NCBI GenBank assembly: GCA_031265345.1
Contig: JAISCU010000147.1
Location: 1-7,154, forward strand
Origin: Bifidobacteriaceae bacterium
GTDB taxonomy: Bacteria > Actinomycetota > Actinomycetes > Actinomycetales > WQXJ01
Length of the DNA stretch: 7,154 nt
Reading direction: 5' to 3'
Under the pieces are notes generated by a model that worked only from the letters and a program-made list of their open reading frames with translations, did no database searches and was not told where the DNA came from. The translations under genes and the position numbers were made by a program. Of this stretch, positions 1 through 4,897 are shown one piece after another (the first letter of the stretch is position 1; every line of letters begins with the position of its first letter).

Positions 1-154
1 TCGAGTGCCCGCTTTTGCATGGGAGGGTTTTGCGTTCCCGCAGGTCAGCGTCTCGAGGCCGTCTGGGAAAGGGTGCAAAACTAGGCACTCGATCCCAAAT
101 CGGGTGCATTTGTGGGCACTCGACGCGAACGAGCGTGCAAAACGAGGCACTCGG
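1..154. repeat. Cluster of four 19-base motifs, three phased at 31 bases
   Basis: Three direct copies of a motif of the form TGCAAAAnnnGGCACTCG lie at 74-92, 105-123 and 136-154, spaced exactly 31 bases. The middle copy has TTT in place of AAA. A fourth copy in the opposite orientation lies at 1-19. Each copy contains a GTGC-N8-GCAC dyad (weaker in the inverted copy), as expected for a dimeric DNA-binding protein, and 31 bases is close to three helical turns. The 12-base stretches between copies are not conserved. A second dyad pairs 85-93 with 99-107 around a 5-base loop. The cluster lies over 200 bases past the mntR stop and touches the window edge, so more copies or the controlled gene may lie to the left. 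It is not CRISPR-like: repeats and spacers are too short and one unit is inverted. Confidence 0.75.
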
Positions 155-375
155 CGCGCCAAGGCGGCGACCCGGACGCCCAACCGCCCGCGCCACCCTG
201 AACCGTCGCGATCTGCGGACGCGCGCGGGGCGGTGGATGAGTCAACTGATGGTCTCGGGCCCGAAGACCCTGCCAACCGATGTCCTGGCTGGCGGAACCA
301 TCCAAGTGCAGGCTTCCGGGGTTCGCCGTGGACGATGCCGTGTGGCCAGGTTTGCGCGGTGGGATGGGCCGGTGA
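155..375. other. Gene-free stretch downstream of mntR
   Basis: I see no gene here that I can defend. Open frames on both strands are long only because of the high GC content, and they continue antisense into mntR. The one structure of note is an imperfect palindrome at 251-269 with a GGTCT/AGACC stem around a CGGGCCCG core. It lies about 110 bases past the mntR stop and has no T-run, so it is at best a weak terminator candidate for mntR. Confidence 0.5.
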
Positions 376-1077
376 TCAGTCGGTTGGTGGCATGTGCGGC
401 GCGGGCGGGGAGACCCAGACGGCCTCAGCGGCGATGTCCCCCAGTTCGACCGTCGCGCCGGTGGCTTCGATCCGGATCGAGAGCACGCCGGCGAAGTCGC
501 GTCGTTCGACCAGTGTGATGGCGGCGTCCGGGACCAGGCCGACCGACGCGAAATAGCGCAACATGGCCGGGTCGGCATCGGAAATGCGCTCCACCACGGC
601 CGAGGCCGGGGCTGGCGTGACAGCCAAAGATTGGGCGGCGGGGTGCGCGATCACGCCCTCGTCGGTCGGGATCGGGTCGCCGTGAGGATCGCGCCGCGGG
701 TGCCCGAGCAACTGGTCGATAGCCGCGATGAAGCGGTCAGAGGCGGCGTGCTCGAGTATCTCGGCGTCATCGTGCGCCTCATCCCAACCGAAACCGAGCC
801 TGCCGACCAGGAACGACTCGAGGAGACGGTGGCGGCGGACCATCGCCAACGCCAGCCGTTCGCCCTCGGCGGTCAACTCGATCGAGGAGTACGGGTCGTG
901 GCGCACCAAACCGCGCTCGACCAGGCGTTTCACCGCTTCGGAGGCGGTCGAGGGCGAAACCGCCAAGCGCGCGGCCAGCAGGGAAGTGGTGACGGGTTCC
1001 CCGGCGTCCCACTCGCGGATCGACCAGATCACCTTGAGGTAATCCTGCGCCACGGCCGAGGGCTTGTGCTTCATCAC
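376..1077 (-). CDS. mntR: Manganese-type DtxR-family transcriptional regulator (MntR)
   Basis: Metal-dependent repressor of 232-233 residues, expected to bind operators of Mn(II) transport genes when loaded with metal. Residues 8-65 form the winged helix-turn-helix (SAVAQDYLKVIW, then SPSTASEAVKRL), 66-140 the dimerisation and metal-binding domain, and about 152-222 an SH3/FeoA-like domain. Metal ligands are readable by comparison with known proteins: H83, E87, H102, E106, E109 and H110. Asp12 stands where DtxR has Met10 and Glu106 where DtxR has Cys102; both substitutions are those of manganese-sensing MntR, so I call MntR rather than IdeR/DtxR. The overall sequence also resembles mycobacterial MntR (SirR). 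The start is GTG 1077 or the adjacent ATG 1074. There is no good Shine-Dalgarno, but a TAGGCT element ends 7 bases before the ATG. The gene is divergent from pgm. Confidence 0.93.
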   Translation of the reverse strand: MMKHKPSAVAQDYLKVIWSIREWDAGEPVTTSLLAARLAVSPSTASEAVKRLVERGLVRHDPYSSIELTAEGERLALAMVRRHRLLESFLVGRLGFGWDEAHDDAEILEHAASDRFIAAIDQLLGHPRRDPHGDPIPTDEGVIAHPAAQSLAVTPAPASAVVERISDADPAMLRYFASVGLVPDAAITLVERRDFAGVLSIRIEATGATVELGDIAAEAVWVSPPAPHMPPTD

Positions 1078-1081
1078 TGCC

Positions 1082-1090
1082 AGCCTAACC
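1082..1090 (-). promoter_or_regulatory. Possible -10 element and DtxR-family half-site at the mntR start
   Basis: Read on the minus strand this is GGTTAGGCT. It contains TAGGCT (1087-1082), a TAnnnT -10 element whose last base is 7 bases from ATG 1074, the spacing expected of a leaderless transcript. The same nine bases match one complete half of the DtxR/IdeR consensus TTAGGTTAGSCTAACCTAA; the other half is not conserved. Autoregulation by MntR is therefore possible but unproven. No convincing -35 element is visible. Confidence 0.35.
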
Positions 1091-1122
1091 CGCGCGGCGT
1101 TGACGGCGGCGCCGACAATGGT

Positions 1123-1192
1123 AGAAGGTCCTGCTTGCGGCGCGTACCGACTTCGCCCCAGAGCACGCGCTAACAGCTAAGCAGGACCTTCT
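1123..1192. repeat. 14-bp perfect inverted repeat with a nested inner stem
   Basis: AGAAGGTCCTGCTT at 1123-1136 is the exact reverse complement of 1179-1192. Inside the 42-base interval, GCGCGT at 1140-1145 pairs with ACGCGC at 1165-1170, so the whole 70 bases can form a two-part stem. It lies in the intergenic region of divergent mntR and pgm, upstream of both, so it should not be a terminator for either. It could be a small non-autonomous element or insertion-sequence remnant, a regulatory palindrome, or part of an untranslated leader of pgm. I see no flanking target duplication. Confidence 0.7.
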
Positions 1193-1300
1193 GATAGTTA
1201 AACGTCTCTGCGGCGGCCAAAGTTCCGGCAAAAGATGTGTTTCTCATCACATTTCGTCAAGACGATTTCGCGGGTGTCGGCGGTGGTGGCGGGGAAGTGG

Positions 1301-1305
1301 AAGGA
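1301..1305 (+). promoter_or_regulatory. Ribosome binding site deciding the pgm start
   Basis: AAGGA lies 7 bases before ATG 1313. The frame stays open upstream to an ATG at 1235, but those 26 extra residues do not resemble the family and have no comparable ribosome site. This supports ATG 1313. Confidence 0.75.
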
Positions 1306-1312
1306 TCGGATC

Positions 1313-3001
1313 ATGCACCCACGCGCCGGCCAGGCAGCCGAACCCGCAGACCTGATCGAACTGAAGGCGCTCGAAGACGCCTATTACGACATCAAGCCCG
1401 ATCCCTCGAACCCCGCCCAGCAGGTGGTGTTCGGAACCTCCGGGCACCGTGGCTCATCGTTGGACGGGGCTTTCAACGAGTATCACATCATCGCCATCAC
1501 TCAGGCGATCATCGAGTACCGCCGTGGCCAAGGGATCGACGGCCCGCTCTTCCTGGGGCGCGACACCCATGGCCTGTCCCTGCCCGCGTGGCGCACCGCC
1601 GTCGAAGTGCTGGGCGCCGCCGGGGCGGAGTTGCGGATCGACGCCCGCGACTCGTACACGCCCACGCCGGCGTTGTCGCACGCCATCCTGGTGGCCAACG
1701 GCTCGACGTCCCCCAGCGGTTTGCGCACCGACGGGCCCGGGCTGGCGGACGGGATCGTCATCACGCCTTCGCACAACCCGCCGCGCGACGGGGGCTTCAA
1801 GTACAACCCGCCCAACGGCGGCCCTGCCGACACTGCCGCGACCGGCTGGATCGCCCGGCGCGCCAATGAGATTCTGGCGGCGGGCGAGGTGGCCGCGGTT
1901 CCCCGAATATCGGTCGAGAAGGCTCTGGCATTGGACACGACCAAGCCTTACGACTTCCTCTCGATCTATGTGGATGACCTGGTCAACGTGGTGAACGTCG
2001 ACGCGATCCGGGATGCGGGGGTCAGGATTGGGGCCGATCCGTTGGGCGGCGCGTCGGTGGACTACTGGGGCGCCATCGGCGAACGCTACGGCCTGGACCT
2101 CACGGTGGTCAACAGTTCGGTGGACCCGACCTGGCGTTTCATGACCCTGGACTGGGACGGCAAGATCCGGATGGACCCGTCCTCGCCGTACGCCATGGCT
2201 TCGCTGCGCTCGCTGCTGGACCATCCCGGTCCCGACGGCAAGCCCCTCTACGACATCGCCACCGGCAACGACGCCGATTCCGACCGGCACGGGATTGTCA
2301 CCCCCGATGGCGGGCTGATGAACCCCAATCATTATCTGGCCGCCTGCGTGGCCTATCTGTTCTCCGGCAACCGTCCCGGCTGGTCGGATGGCGCTGCTGT
2401 CGGCAAGACGGTGGTTTCCTCTTCGCTGATCGACCGGGTGGCCGCGAACGAGGGCCGGGCGTTGATGGAGGTGCCGGTCGGGTTCAAATGGTTCGTGCCG
2501 GGCCTGCTTGATGGGTCGGTGGCGTTCGGCGGCGAGGAATCGGCGGGCGCGTCGTTCCTGCGGAAGAACGGCGTGGTGTGGACCACCGACAAGGACGGGA
2601 TCATCCTGGCTCTCCTGGCGAGCGAGATTCTGGCGGTCAGCGGGCGGACGCCTTCACAGGTGTACGCCGAGTTGGCGGAAGTGTTCGGACGCAGTTGGTA
2701 CGCCCGGATCGACGCTCCCGCCACCCGCGCCCAGAAGGCGGCCTTGGCGGCGCTCGACCCGGCGCAGGTGACGGACACCGAGTTGGCGGGCGATCCGATC
2801 ACCGCGCGGCTGGTCAGGGCCCCCGGCAACGATGCGCCCATCGGCGGGTTGAAGGTCACCACTGATCGCGCGTGGTTCGCGGCGCGCCCCTCCGGCACCG
2901 AGGATGTCTACAAGATCTACGCCGAGTCGTTCGTCTCCGCCGACCACCTGGCTCAGGTCCAAGCCGCCGCCAAGGATTTGGTCGATGCCGTGATCCAGTA
3001 G
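1313..3001 (+). CDS. pgm: Phosphoglucomutase (alpha-D-glucose phosphate-specific)
   Basis: Cytoplasmic enzyme interconverting glucose 1-phosphate and glucose 6-phosphate (EC 5.4.2.2), linking glycogen, trehalose and cell-wall sugar nucleotide synthesis to glycolysis. At 562 residues it is close to the E. coli Pgm type (546). All signatures are present: the N-terminal RAGQ region (4-7) and FGTSGHRGS (40-48); catalytic phosphoserine S153 in TPSHNPP, followed by DGGFKYNPPNGGPAD; the metal loop with D320, D322 and D324 followed by RHG; the sugar-binding loop GGEESAG (406-412); and the phosphate-binding ARPSGTED (524-531). The protein begins with HPRAGQ in register with the family's N-terminus, and AAGGA precedes ATG 1313, so the longer frame from 1235 is not used. 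It appears monocistronic and intact; a hairpin plus TTT follows the stop. Confidence 0.97.
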   Translation: MHPRAGQAAEPADLIELKALEDAYYDIKPDPSNPAQQVVFGTSGHRGSSLDGAFNEYHIIAITQAIIEYRRGQGIDGPLFLGRDTHGLSLPAWRTAVEVLGAAGAELRIDARDSYTPTPALSHAILVANGSTSPSGLRTDGPGLADGIVITPSHNPPRDGGFKYNPPNGGPADTAATGWIARRANEILAAGEVAAVPRISVEKALALDTTKPYDFLSIYVDDLVNVVNVDAIRDAGVRIGADPLGGASVDYWGAIGERYGLDLTVVNSSVDPTWRFMTLDWDGKIRMDPSSPYAMASLRSLLDHPGPDGKPLYDIATGNDADSDRHGIVTPDGGLMNPNHYLAACVAYLFSGNRPGWSDGAAVGKTVVSSSLIDRVAANEGRALMEVPVGFKWFVPGLLDGSVAFGGEESAGASFLRKNGVVWTTDKDGIILALLASEILAVSGRTPSQVYAELAEVFGRSWYARIDAPATRAQKAALAALDPAQVTDTELAGDPITARLVRAPGNDAPIGGLKVTTDRAWFAARPSGTEDVYKIYAESFVSADHLAQVQAAAKDLVDAVIQ

Positions 3002-3024
3002 GCGGCCACGCTGGGGTCGCCTTT
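3001..3024 (+). terminator. Candidate intrinsic terminator of pgm
   Basis: GGCGGCC at 3001-3007 pairs with GGTCGCC at 3015-3021 (seven pairs, one G-T wobble) around a 7-base loop, followed by TTT. It starts on the last base of the pgm stop codon. The T-run is short, as is common in GC-rich genomes. Confidence 0.5.
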
Positions 3025-3035
3025 GGCCGGGTTGG

Positions 3036-3133
3036 GCGTCAGGTTGATCGGGGCGCTTGCCCGCGACGCGGGGGACACCCCGTTGTGCCCGCAAGCCCTG
3101 CCATGGCGAATCGGCTGCGGACGTCGATCGGCC
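3036..3133 (-). repeat. Non-coding 3' tail of the decayed vapBC cassette, copy A
   Basis: This stretch matches 6200-6298 in the same orientation. From 3059 to 3133 the alignment with 6224-6298 is gap-free with 65 of 75 bases identical by my count. Further left the match is weaker and needs small gaps. In both places the tail lies downstream of a vapBC pair on the minus strand. It contains a CGGGG/CCCCG hairpin (3069-3082) whose stem is conserved between copies while the four-base loop differs, suggesting a terminator or other structured RNA element. Confidence 0.8.
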
Positions 3134-3138
3134 TGCTG

Positions 3139-3202
3139 CGTATCTTGAGTGCGGCCCGGTCGATCAACCTGTTCGTGTCGAGCAGCCCACAGCGATCGCC
3201 AT
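3139..3202 (-). pseudogene. Remnant of a PIN-domain toxin gene (vapC), frameshifted and truncated
   Basis: An ATG at 3202 follows the antitoxin remnant's stop by four bases, exactly as in the intact pair at 6759/6754. The first codons match vapC2, but two extra bases after about codon 4 shift the frame, and the ATG frame stops after 12 codons. In the shifted frame one reads LLDTNRLIDRAAL against LLDTDILIHWAAL of vapC2. Homology stops at about codon 20 and resumes only in the 3' tail, so about 385 bases (equivalent to roughly 6308-6694) are missing. All PIN acidic residues after the first are gone; no functional toxin can be made. Confidence 0.75.
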
Positions 3203-3206
3203 GGCG

Positions 3207-3476
3207 TCAGCGGGCGAACGGGCCATCGGCGACCTGACCTGCGGAAGCGTCAAAATCAGCGCGGAAGGCCTCCGCGTCGACGGATGGGAGCCCATGTCCC
3301 CGCGCTACGAACTCCTCGCGCCCCAGGAACGCGCGCCCGCGCGGCACCGGAACGATCTCGCCGATGTCGCGCCCGTCGCGGATCACTGCGAACGTCTTGC
3401 CTTGCTCGAATGCGTCCATGATTTCACCCGGCCGCAAGCGCGCGTCGCGTTGGTTATTCCGCTGTCCGGGGCCGTG
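3207..3476 (-). pseudogene. Decayed Phd/YefM-like antitoxin (vapB), start codon lost
   Basis: The translated stretch QRDARLRPGEIMDAFEQ through the C-terminal ADGPFAR is about 69% identical (56 of 81 residues by my count) to the intact antitoxin at 6759-7028, with no internal stop or frameshift. Homology runs to the third codon of that gene and then ends: the position matching its GTG start reads CAC (3476-3474), and no promoter homology remains. Remaining starts would be TTG 3437 or ATG 3419, giving 76 or 70 residues and removing part of the N-terminal DNA-binding segment. With the toxin destroyed next to it, I call it a pseudogene. An orphan antitoxin able to neutralise the paralogous toxin remains possible. 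Confidence 0.7.
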
Positions 3477-3499
3477 GCGTCCAGCGCTGCTTCGTGCGG

Positions 3500-3543
3500 T
3501 CTATCCCTGAGCGGACCATTGTCACCAAGACGCGCCGACTCGA
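3500..3543. repeat. Direct repeat, copy 1 (flanks the 93-bp units)
   Basis: Begins TCTATCCCTGAGCGGAC and ends CTCGA. It matches 3815-3860 in the same orientation with about five mismatches and one 2-base gap. It sits about 25 bases beyond the point where homology of the decayed antitoxin gene ends. Confidence 0.8.
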
Positions 3544-3550
3544 CCGACTC

Positions 3551-3736
3551 GGGTGTGAATTGCGCCTTGACGGGGTTCGTGGCACGACTCCGGCGACCAC
3601 GAACGCCGTCAACCTGCATTTCGGCGCCCGCGGCCGTCGGTTCGGGTGTGAATTGCGCCTTGACGGGGTTCGCGGCACGAGCGCCGCGACCACGAACGCC
3701 GTCAGCCTGCATTTCGGAGCCCGTGGCCGTCCCGCG
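3551..3736. repeat. Two tandem 93-bp units, each with a long hairpin
   Basis: GGGTGTGAATTGCGCC occurs at 3551 and again at 3644, and the following sequence matches closely, giving two 93-base units. In unit 1, 3567-3582 (TTGACGGGGTTCGTGG) pairs with 3597-3612 with a single mismatch around a 14-base loop. Weaker pairing continues outward, so the arms approach 26 bases. In unit 2 the stem is disturbed by a C-to-A mismatch, but an alternative inner stem, CGCGGC/GCCGCG, can form. Several frames on both strands stay open across the units because 93 is divisible by three; I do not regard any as coding. Function unknown; the arrangement resembles paired palindromic intergenic elements. Confidence 0.85.
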
Positions 3737-3814
3737 CCGCTGCCGATCAGAAAGTCGAGGCGGATTCCCTCCATCACGGAGCTGCGGAGCAGGTTGGGCA
3801 GTCACCCTGCGCCG
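3737..3814. other. Spacer between hairpin units and second direct repeat
   Basis: No gene, motif or repeat recognised in these 78 bases. Confidence 0.4.
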
Positions 3815-3860
3815 TCTATCCCTGAGCGGACGATTCCGCCACCAAGACGCGTCGGCTCGA
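3815..3860. repeat. Direct repeat, copy 2
   Basis: Second copy of the 44-46-base repeat seen at 3500-3543. A short continuation (CGGG, then TGAAT) after the repeat resembles the start of the 93-bp unit, hinting at a degenerate third unit. Confidence 0.8.
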
Positions 3861-3946
3861 GCGCCGGGAATGAATCGTCGACGTGTACGAAGCCCAGGCG
3901 TGCTGGGGAAGAGACAAGGGGCAGCCCACTGACGCCCAGCCGCGCT

Positions 3947-3955
3947 TGCTAACAT
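3947..3955 (+). promoter_or_regulatory. Extended -10 element of the RHH/PIN operon
   Basis: TGCTAACAT is an extended -10 element (TGn plus TAACAT). Counting +1 as seven bases after the hexamer gives 3962, the A of an ATG, so the transcript is predicted to be leaderless. A CTGACG at 3929-3934 could be a -35, but the 15-base spacing is short. ACAT (3952-3955) and ATGT (3962-3965) make a small dyad over the start. Confidence 0.5.
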
Positions 3956-3961
3956 ATGAGC

Positions 3962-4228
3962 ATGTCAGGCTTGGACAGGCGGTTGCAACTACCAATAGAC
4001 GAAGACCGCCTGTCTCGGATCGAGCACGAGGCGGAGCGTGCTTCGCGCTCGGTCGCCTCGGTGGTCCGCGAGGCGATAGACGAACATCTGGCGGCCACCG
4101 CAGGAGGCCGTTCGGCGGCCGGGGAACGGTTGCTCGCCCTACCGTTGGATGAGCGCCCCGAGCCGGACTGGTGCGAGACGAAAGCCGCGCTGGAGTCCGT
4201 CATGGAGACGAGACCGTTAGGGTGGTGA
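3962..4228 (+). CDS. vapB: Ribbon-helix-helix-type antitoxin (VapB-like)
   Basis: Predicted 88-residue antitoxin. The N-terminal 45 residues (DRRLQLPIDEDRLSRIEHEA, then SVASVVREAIDEHL) have the short strand plus two helices of ribbon-helix-helix proteins. The C-terminal half, rich in Glu, Pro and Trp, would wrap the toxin. In this family the antitoxin neutralises the PIN ribonuclease and the complex represses the operon. ATG 3962 is chosen because a TAACAT -10 element ends 6 bases upstream and no Shine-Dalgarno is present; an in-frame ATG at 3956 is the alternative. The stop codon overlaps the toxin start (GTGA), implying translational coupling. A 10-bp inverted repeat (3974-3983 with 4005-4014) lies inside the first codons. 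The antitoxin subfamily is inferred from pattern only. Confidence 0.8.
   Translation: MSGLDRRLQLPIDEDRLSRIEHEAERASRSVASVVREAIDEHLAATAGGRSAAGERLLALPLDERPEPDWCETKAALESVMETRPLGW
3974..4014 (+). promoter_or_regulatory. 10-bp inverted repeat inside the first codons of the antitoxin
   Basis: GACAGGCGGT at 3974-3983 is the exact reverse complement of 4005-4014, with a 21-base loop. It begins 12 bases into the predicted leaderless message. It could be a 5' mRNA hairpin limiting antitoxin translation or an intragenic operator for the antitoxin-toxin complex. It may also be a coincidence of coding sequence (Asp-Arg-Arg against Arg-Leu-Ser). Confidence 0.45.
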
Positions 4229-4659
4229 AGCGATTCTTCGTCGACACGCCGGTGCTGCTTTACGCAATAGGTGGCCCGCACGAACTCCGGGACCCCTGTC
4301 GGCAGATCGTGGCGGCCGCGGCCCGAGGGCGGGTCGAGCTACACGCCAGCATCGAGGCGATACAAGAGGTGCTATTTCACCGATTGCGCAGGACCAATCG
4401 CCGGGACGCCGTGGCTGCCGCACGGGACTATCTTGATCTGGTGGTTTGCCGTCCGCTTGATGCCGCAGTGATGCGGCGGTCGTTCCTGCTAACCCTCGCG
4501 GGAAGGATACGGGGGCGCGATGCGCTGCACGCGGCCACGGCGCTCGCCGGGGGCTTTAGCGCCATCGTCACCACTGACTCGGACTTCTCCGACACTTCGG
4601 GCCTGTCGGTCCTGACGCCGTGGGCTTTGGCCGAGCTTCTCGAGGCAGGTTCGCCCTGA
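4225..4659 (+). CDS. vapC: PIN-domain ribonuclease toxin (VapC-like)
   Basis: Predicted 144-residue PIN-domain toxin, a Mg-dependent ribonuclease held inactive by the antitoxin encoded just upstream. The acidic site is complete: D7 in FFVDTPVLLY, E48 in AIQEVLF, D99 in RGRDALHAATAL and D118 in IVTTDSDF, with D120 close by. The length is typical of VapC. GTG 4225 overlaps the antitoxin stop (GTGA) and begins VKRFFVDT, the expected PIN N-terminus; GTG 4222 is directly adjacent, and a longer frame from 4171 only adds antisense-like residues. The cellular target (tRNA or rRNA) cannot be told from sequence. It is not closely similar to the second PIN toxin at 6323-6754. Confidence 0.9.
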   Translation: MKRFFVDTPVLLYAIGGPHELRDPCRQIVAAAARGRVELHASIEAIQEVLFHRLRRTNRRDAVAAARDYLDLVVCRPLDAAVMRRSFLLTLAGRIRGRDALHAATALAGGFSAIVTTDSDFSDTSGLSVLTPWALAELLEAGSP

Positions 4660-4730
4660 GTGTCGGGCCGAGTCTGCCGCACCAGTTTCAGACGGTCGCC
4701 AAGGGGTGCCGTCGCCGTGTCGAGCGCGCG

Positions 4731-4746
4731 CCGCGCTCCAGCGCGG
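4731..4746 (+). terminator. GC-rich hairpin after the RHH/PIN operon
   Basis: CCGCGC pairs with GCGCGG around a TCCA loop about 70 bases past the toxin stop. There is no T-run, so a termination role is only suggested by position. Confidence 0.3.
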
Positions 4747-4846
4747 CACTGACTTCGGCCGTCCCGGCGTCGAGTGGGCGCTGAAGTCGCATGGGCTCCC
4801 CGGACGCTCGGTGGAGCCGGGCAGGTCTGCGTAGGGGGGCTTGTCC

Positions 4847-4888
4847 ATGTCGCTGCCGGGTGCCCGCCCACGCGCCCGGCAGCGATAT
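4847..4888. promoter_or_regulatory. 14-bp dyad overlapping the lipoprotein promoter
   Basis: 4847-4860 and 4875-4888 are reverse complements in 13 of 14 positions (the exception is a G-T wobble), including an 11-bp perfect core, TCGCTGCCGGG. The loop is 14 bases. The right arm runs into the putative -10 element TATGGT, so an operator is plausible. A terminator for transcripts arriving from the toxin operon is the alternative; no T-run follows. Confidence 0.5.
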
Positions 4889-4891
4889 GGT
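4886..4891 (+). promoter_or_regulatory. Possible -10 element of the lipoprotein gene
   Basis: TATGGT ends 6 bases before GTG 4898, the spacing of a leaderless start. I see no good -35 in this GC-rich stretch. Confidence 0.35.
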
Positions 4892-4897
4892 TAGGCC

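Noticed and set aside
74..154. CRISPR array
   Set aside because: Units are 19 bases with 12-base gaps, one copy is inverted, and no cas gene is present.
5..556. Overlapping plus-strand open frames through the left-edge repeats
   Set aside because: They cross the 31-base repeats, which are out of frame with coding, and continue antisense to mntR. The products are Arg/Pro-rich shadows.
394..1173. Long plus-strand open frame (259 codons) opposite mntR
   Set aside because: It is antisense to a clear MntR with complete metal ligands. Open antisense frames are expected at this GC content, and the translation has no recognisable domain.
1235..1312. N-terminal extension of phosphoglucomutase
   Set aside because: The extra 26 residues do not match the family, whose proteins start just before RAGQ. 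A ribosome site precedes ATG 1313 instead.
1454..2332. 292-codon minus-strand frame inside pgm
   Set aside because: Antisense to conserved Pgm active-site motifs; no family resemblance.
3031..3799. Integron attC sites, suggested by GTTGGGC at 3031 and 3793 near toxin-antitoxin genes
   Set aside because: The required complementary RYYYAAC core is not found at the proper distance, and no integrase is visible.
3057..3932. 291-codon plus-strand frame with a 31-residue repeat
   Set aside because: It runs antisense through the vapBC remnant and then through the 93-bp hairpin units. The repeat arises in every frame because 93 is divisible by three, and comparable minus-strand frames exist.
3383..3955. 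Minus-strand frames of 107 and 190 codons over the hairpin repeats
   Set aside because: Two overlapping frames are equally open, both repeat-driven, with no start signal or recognisable domain.
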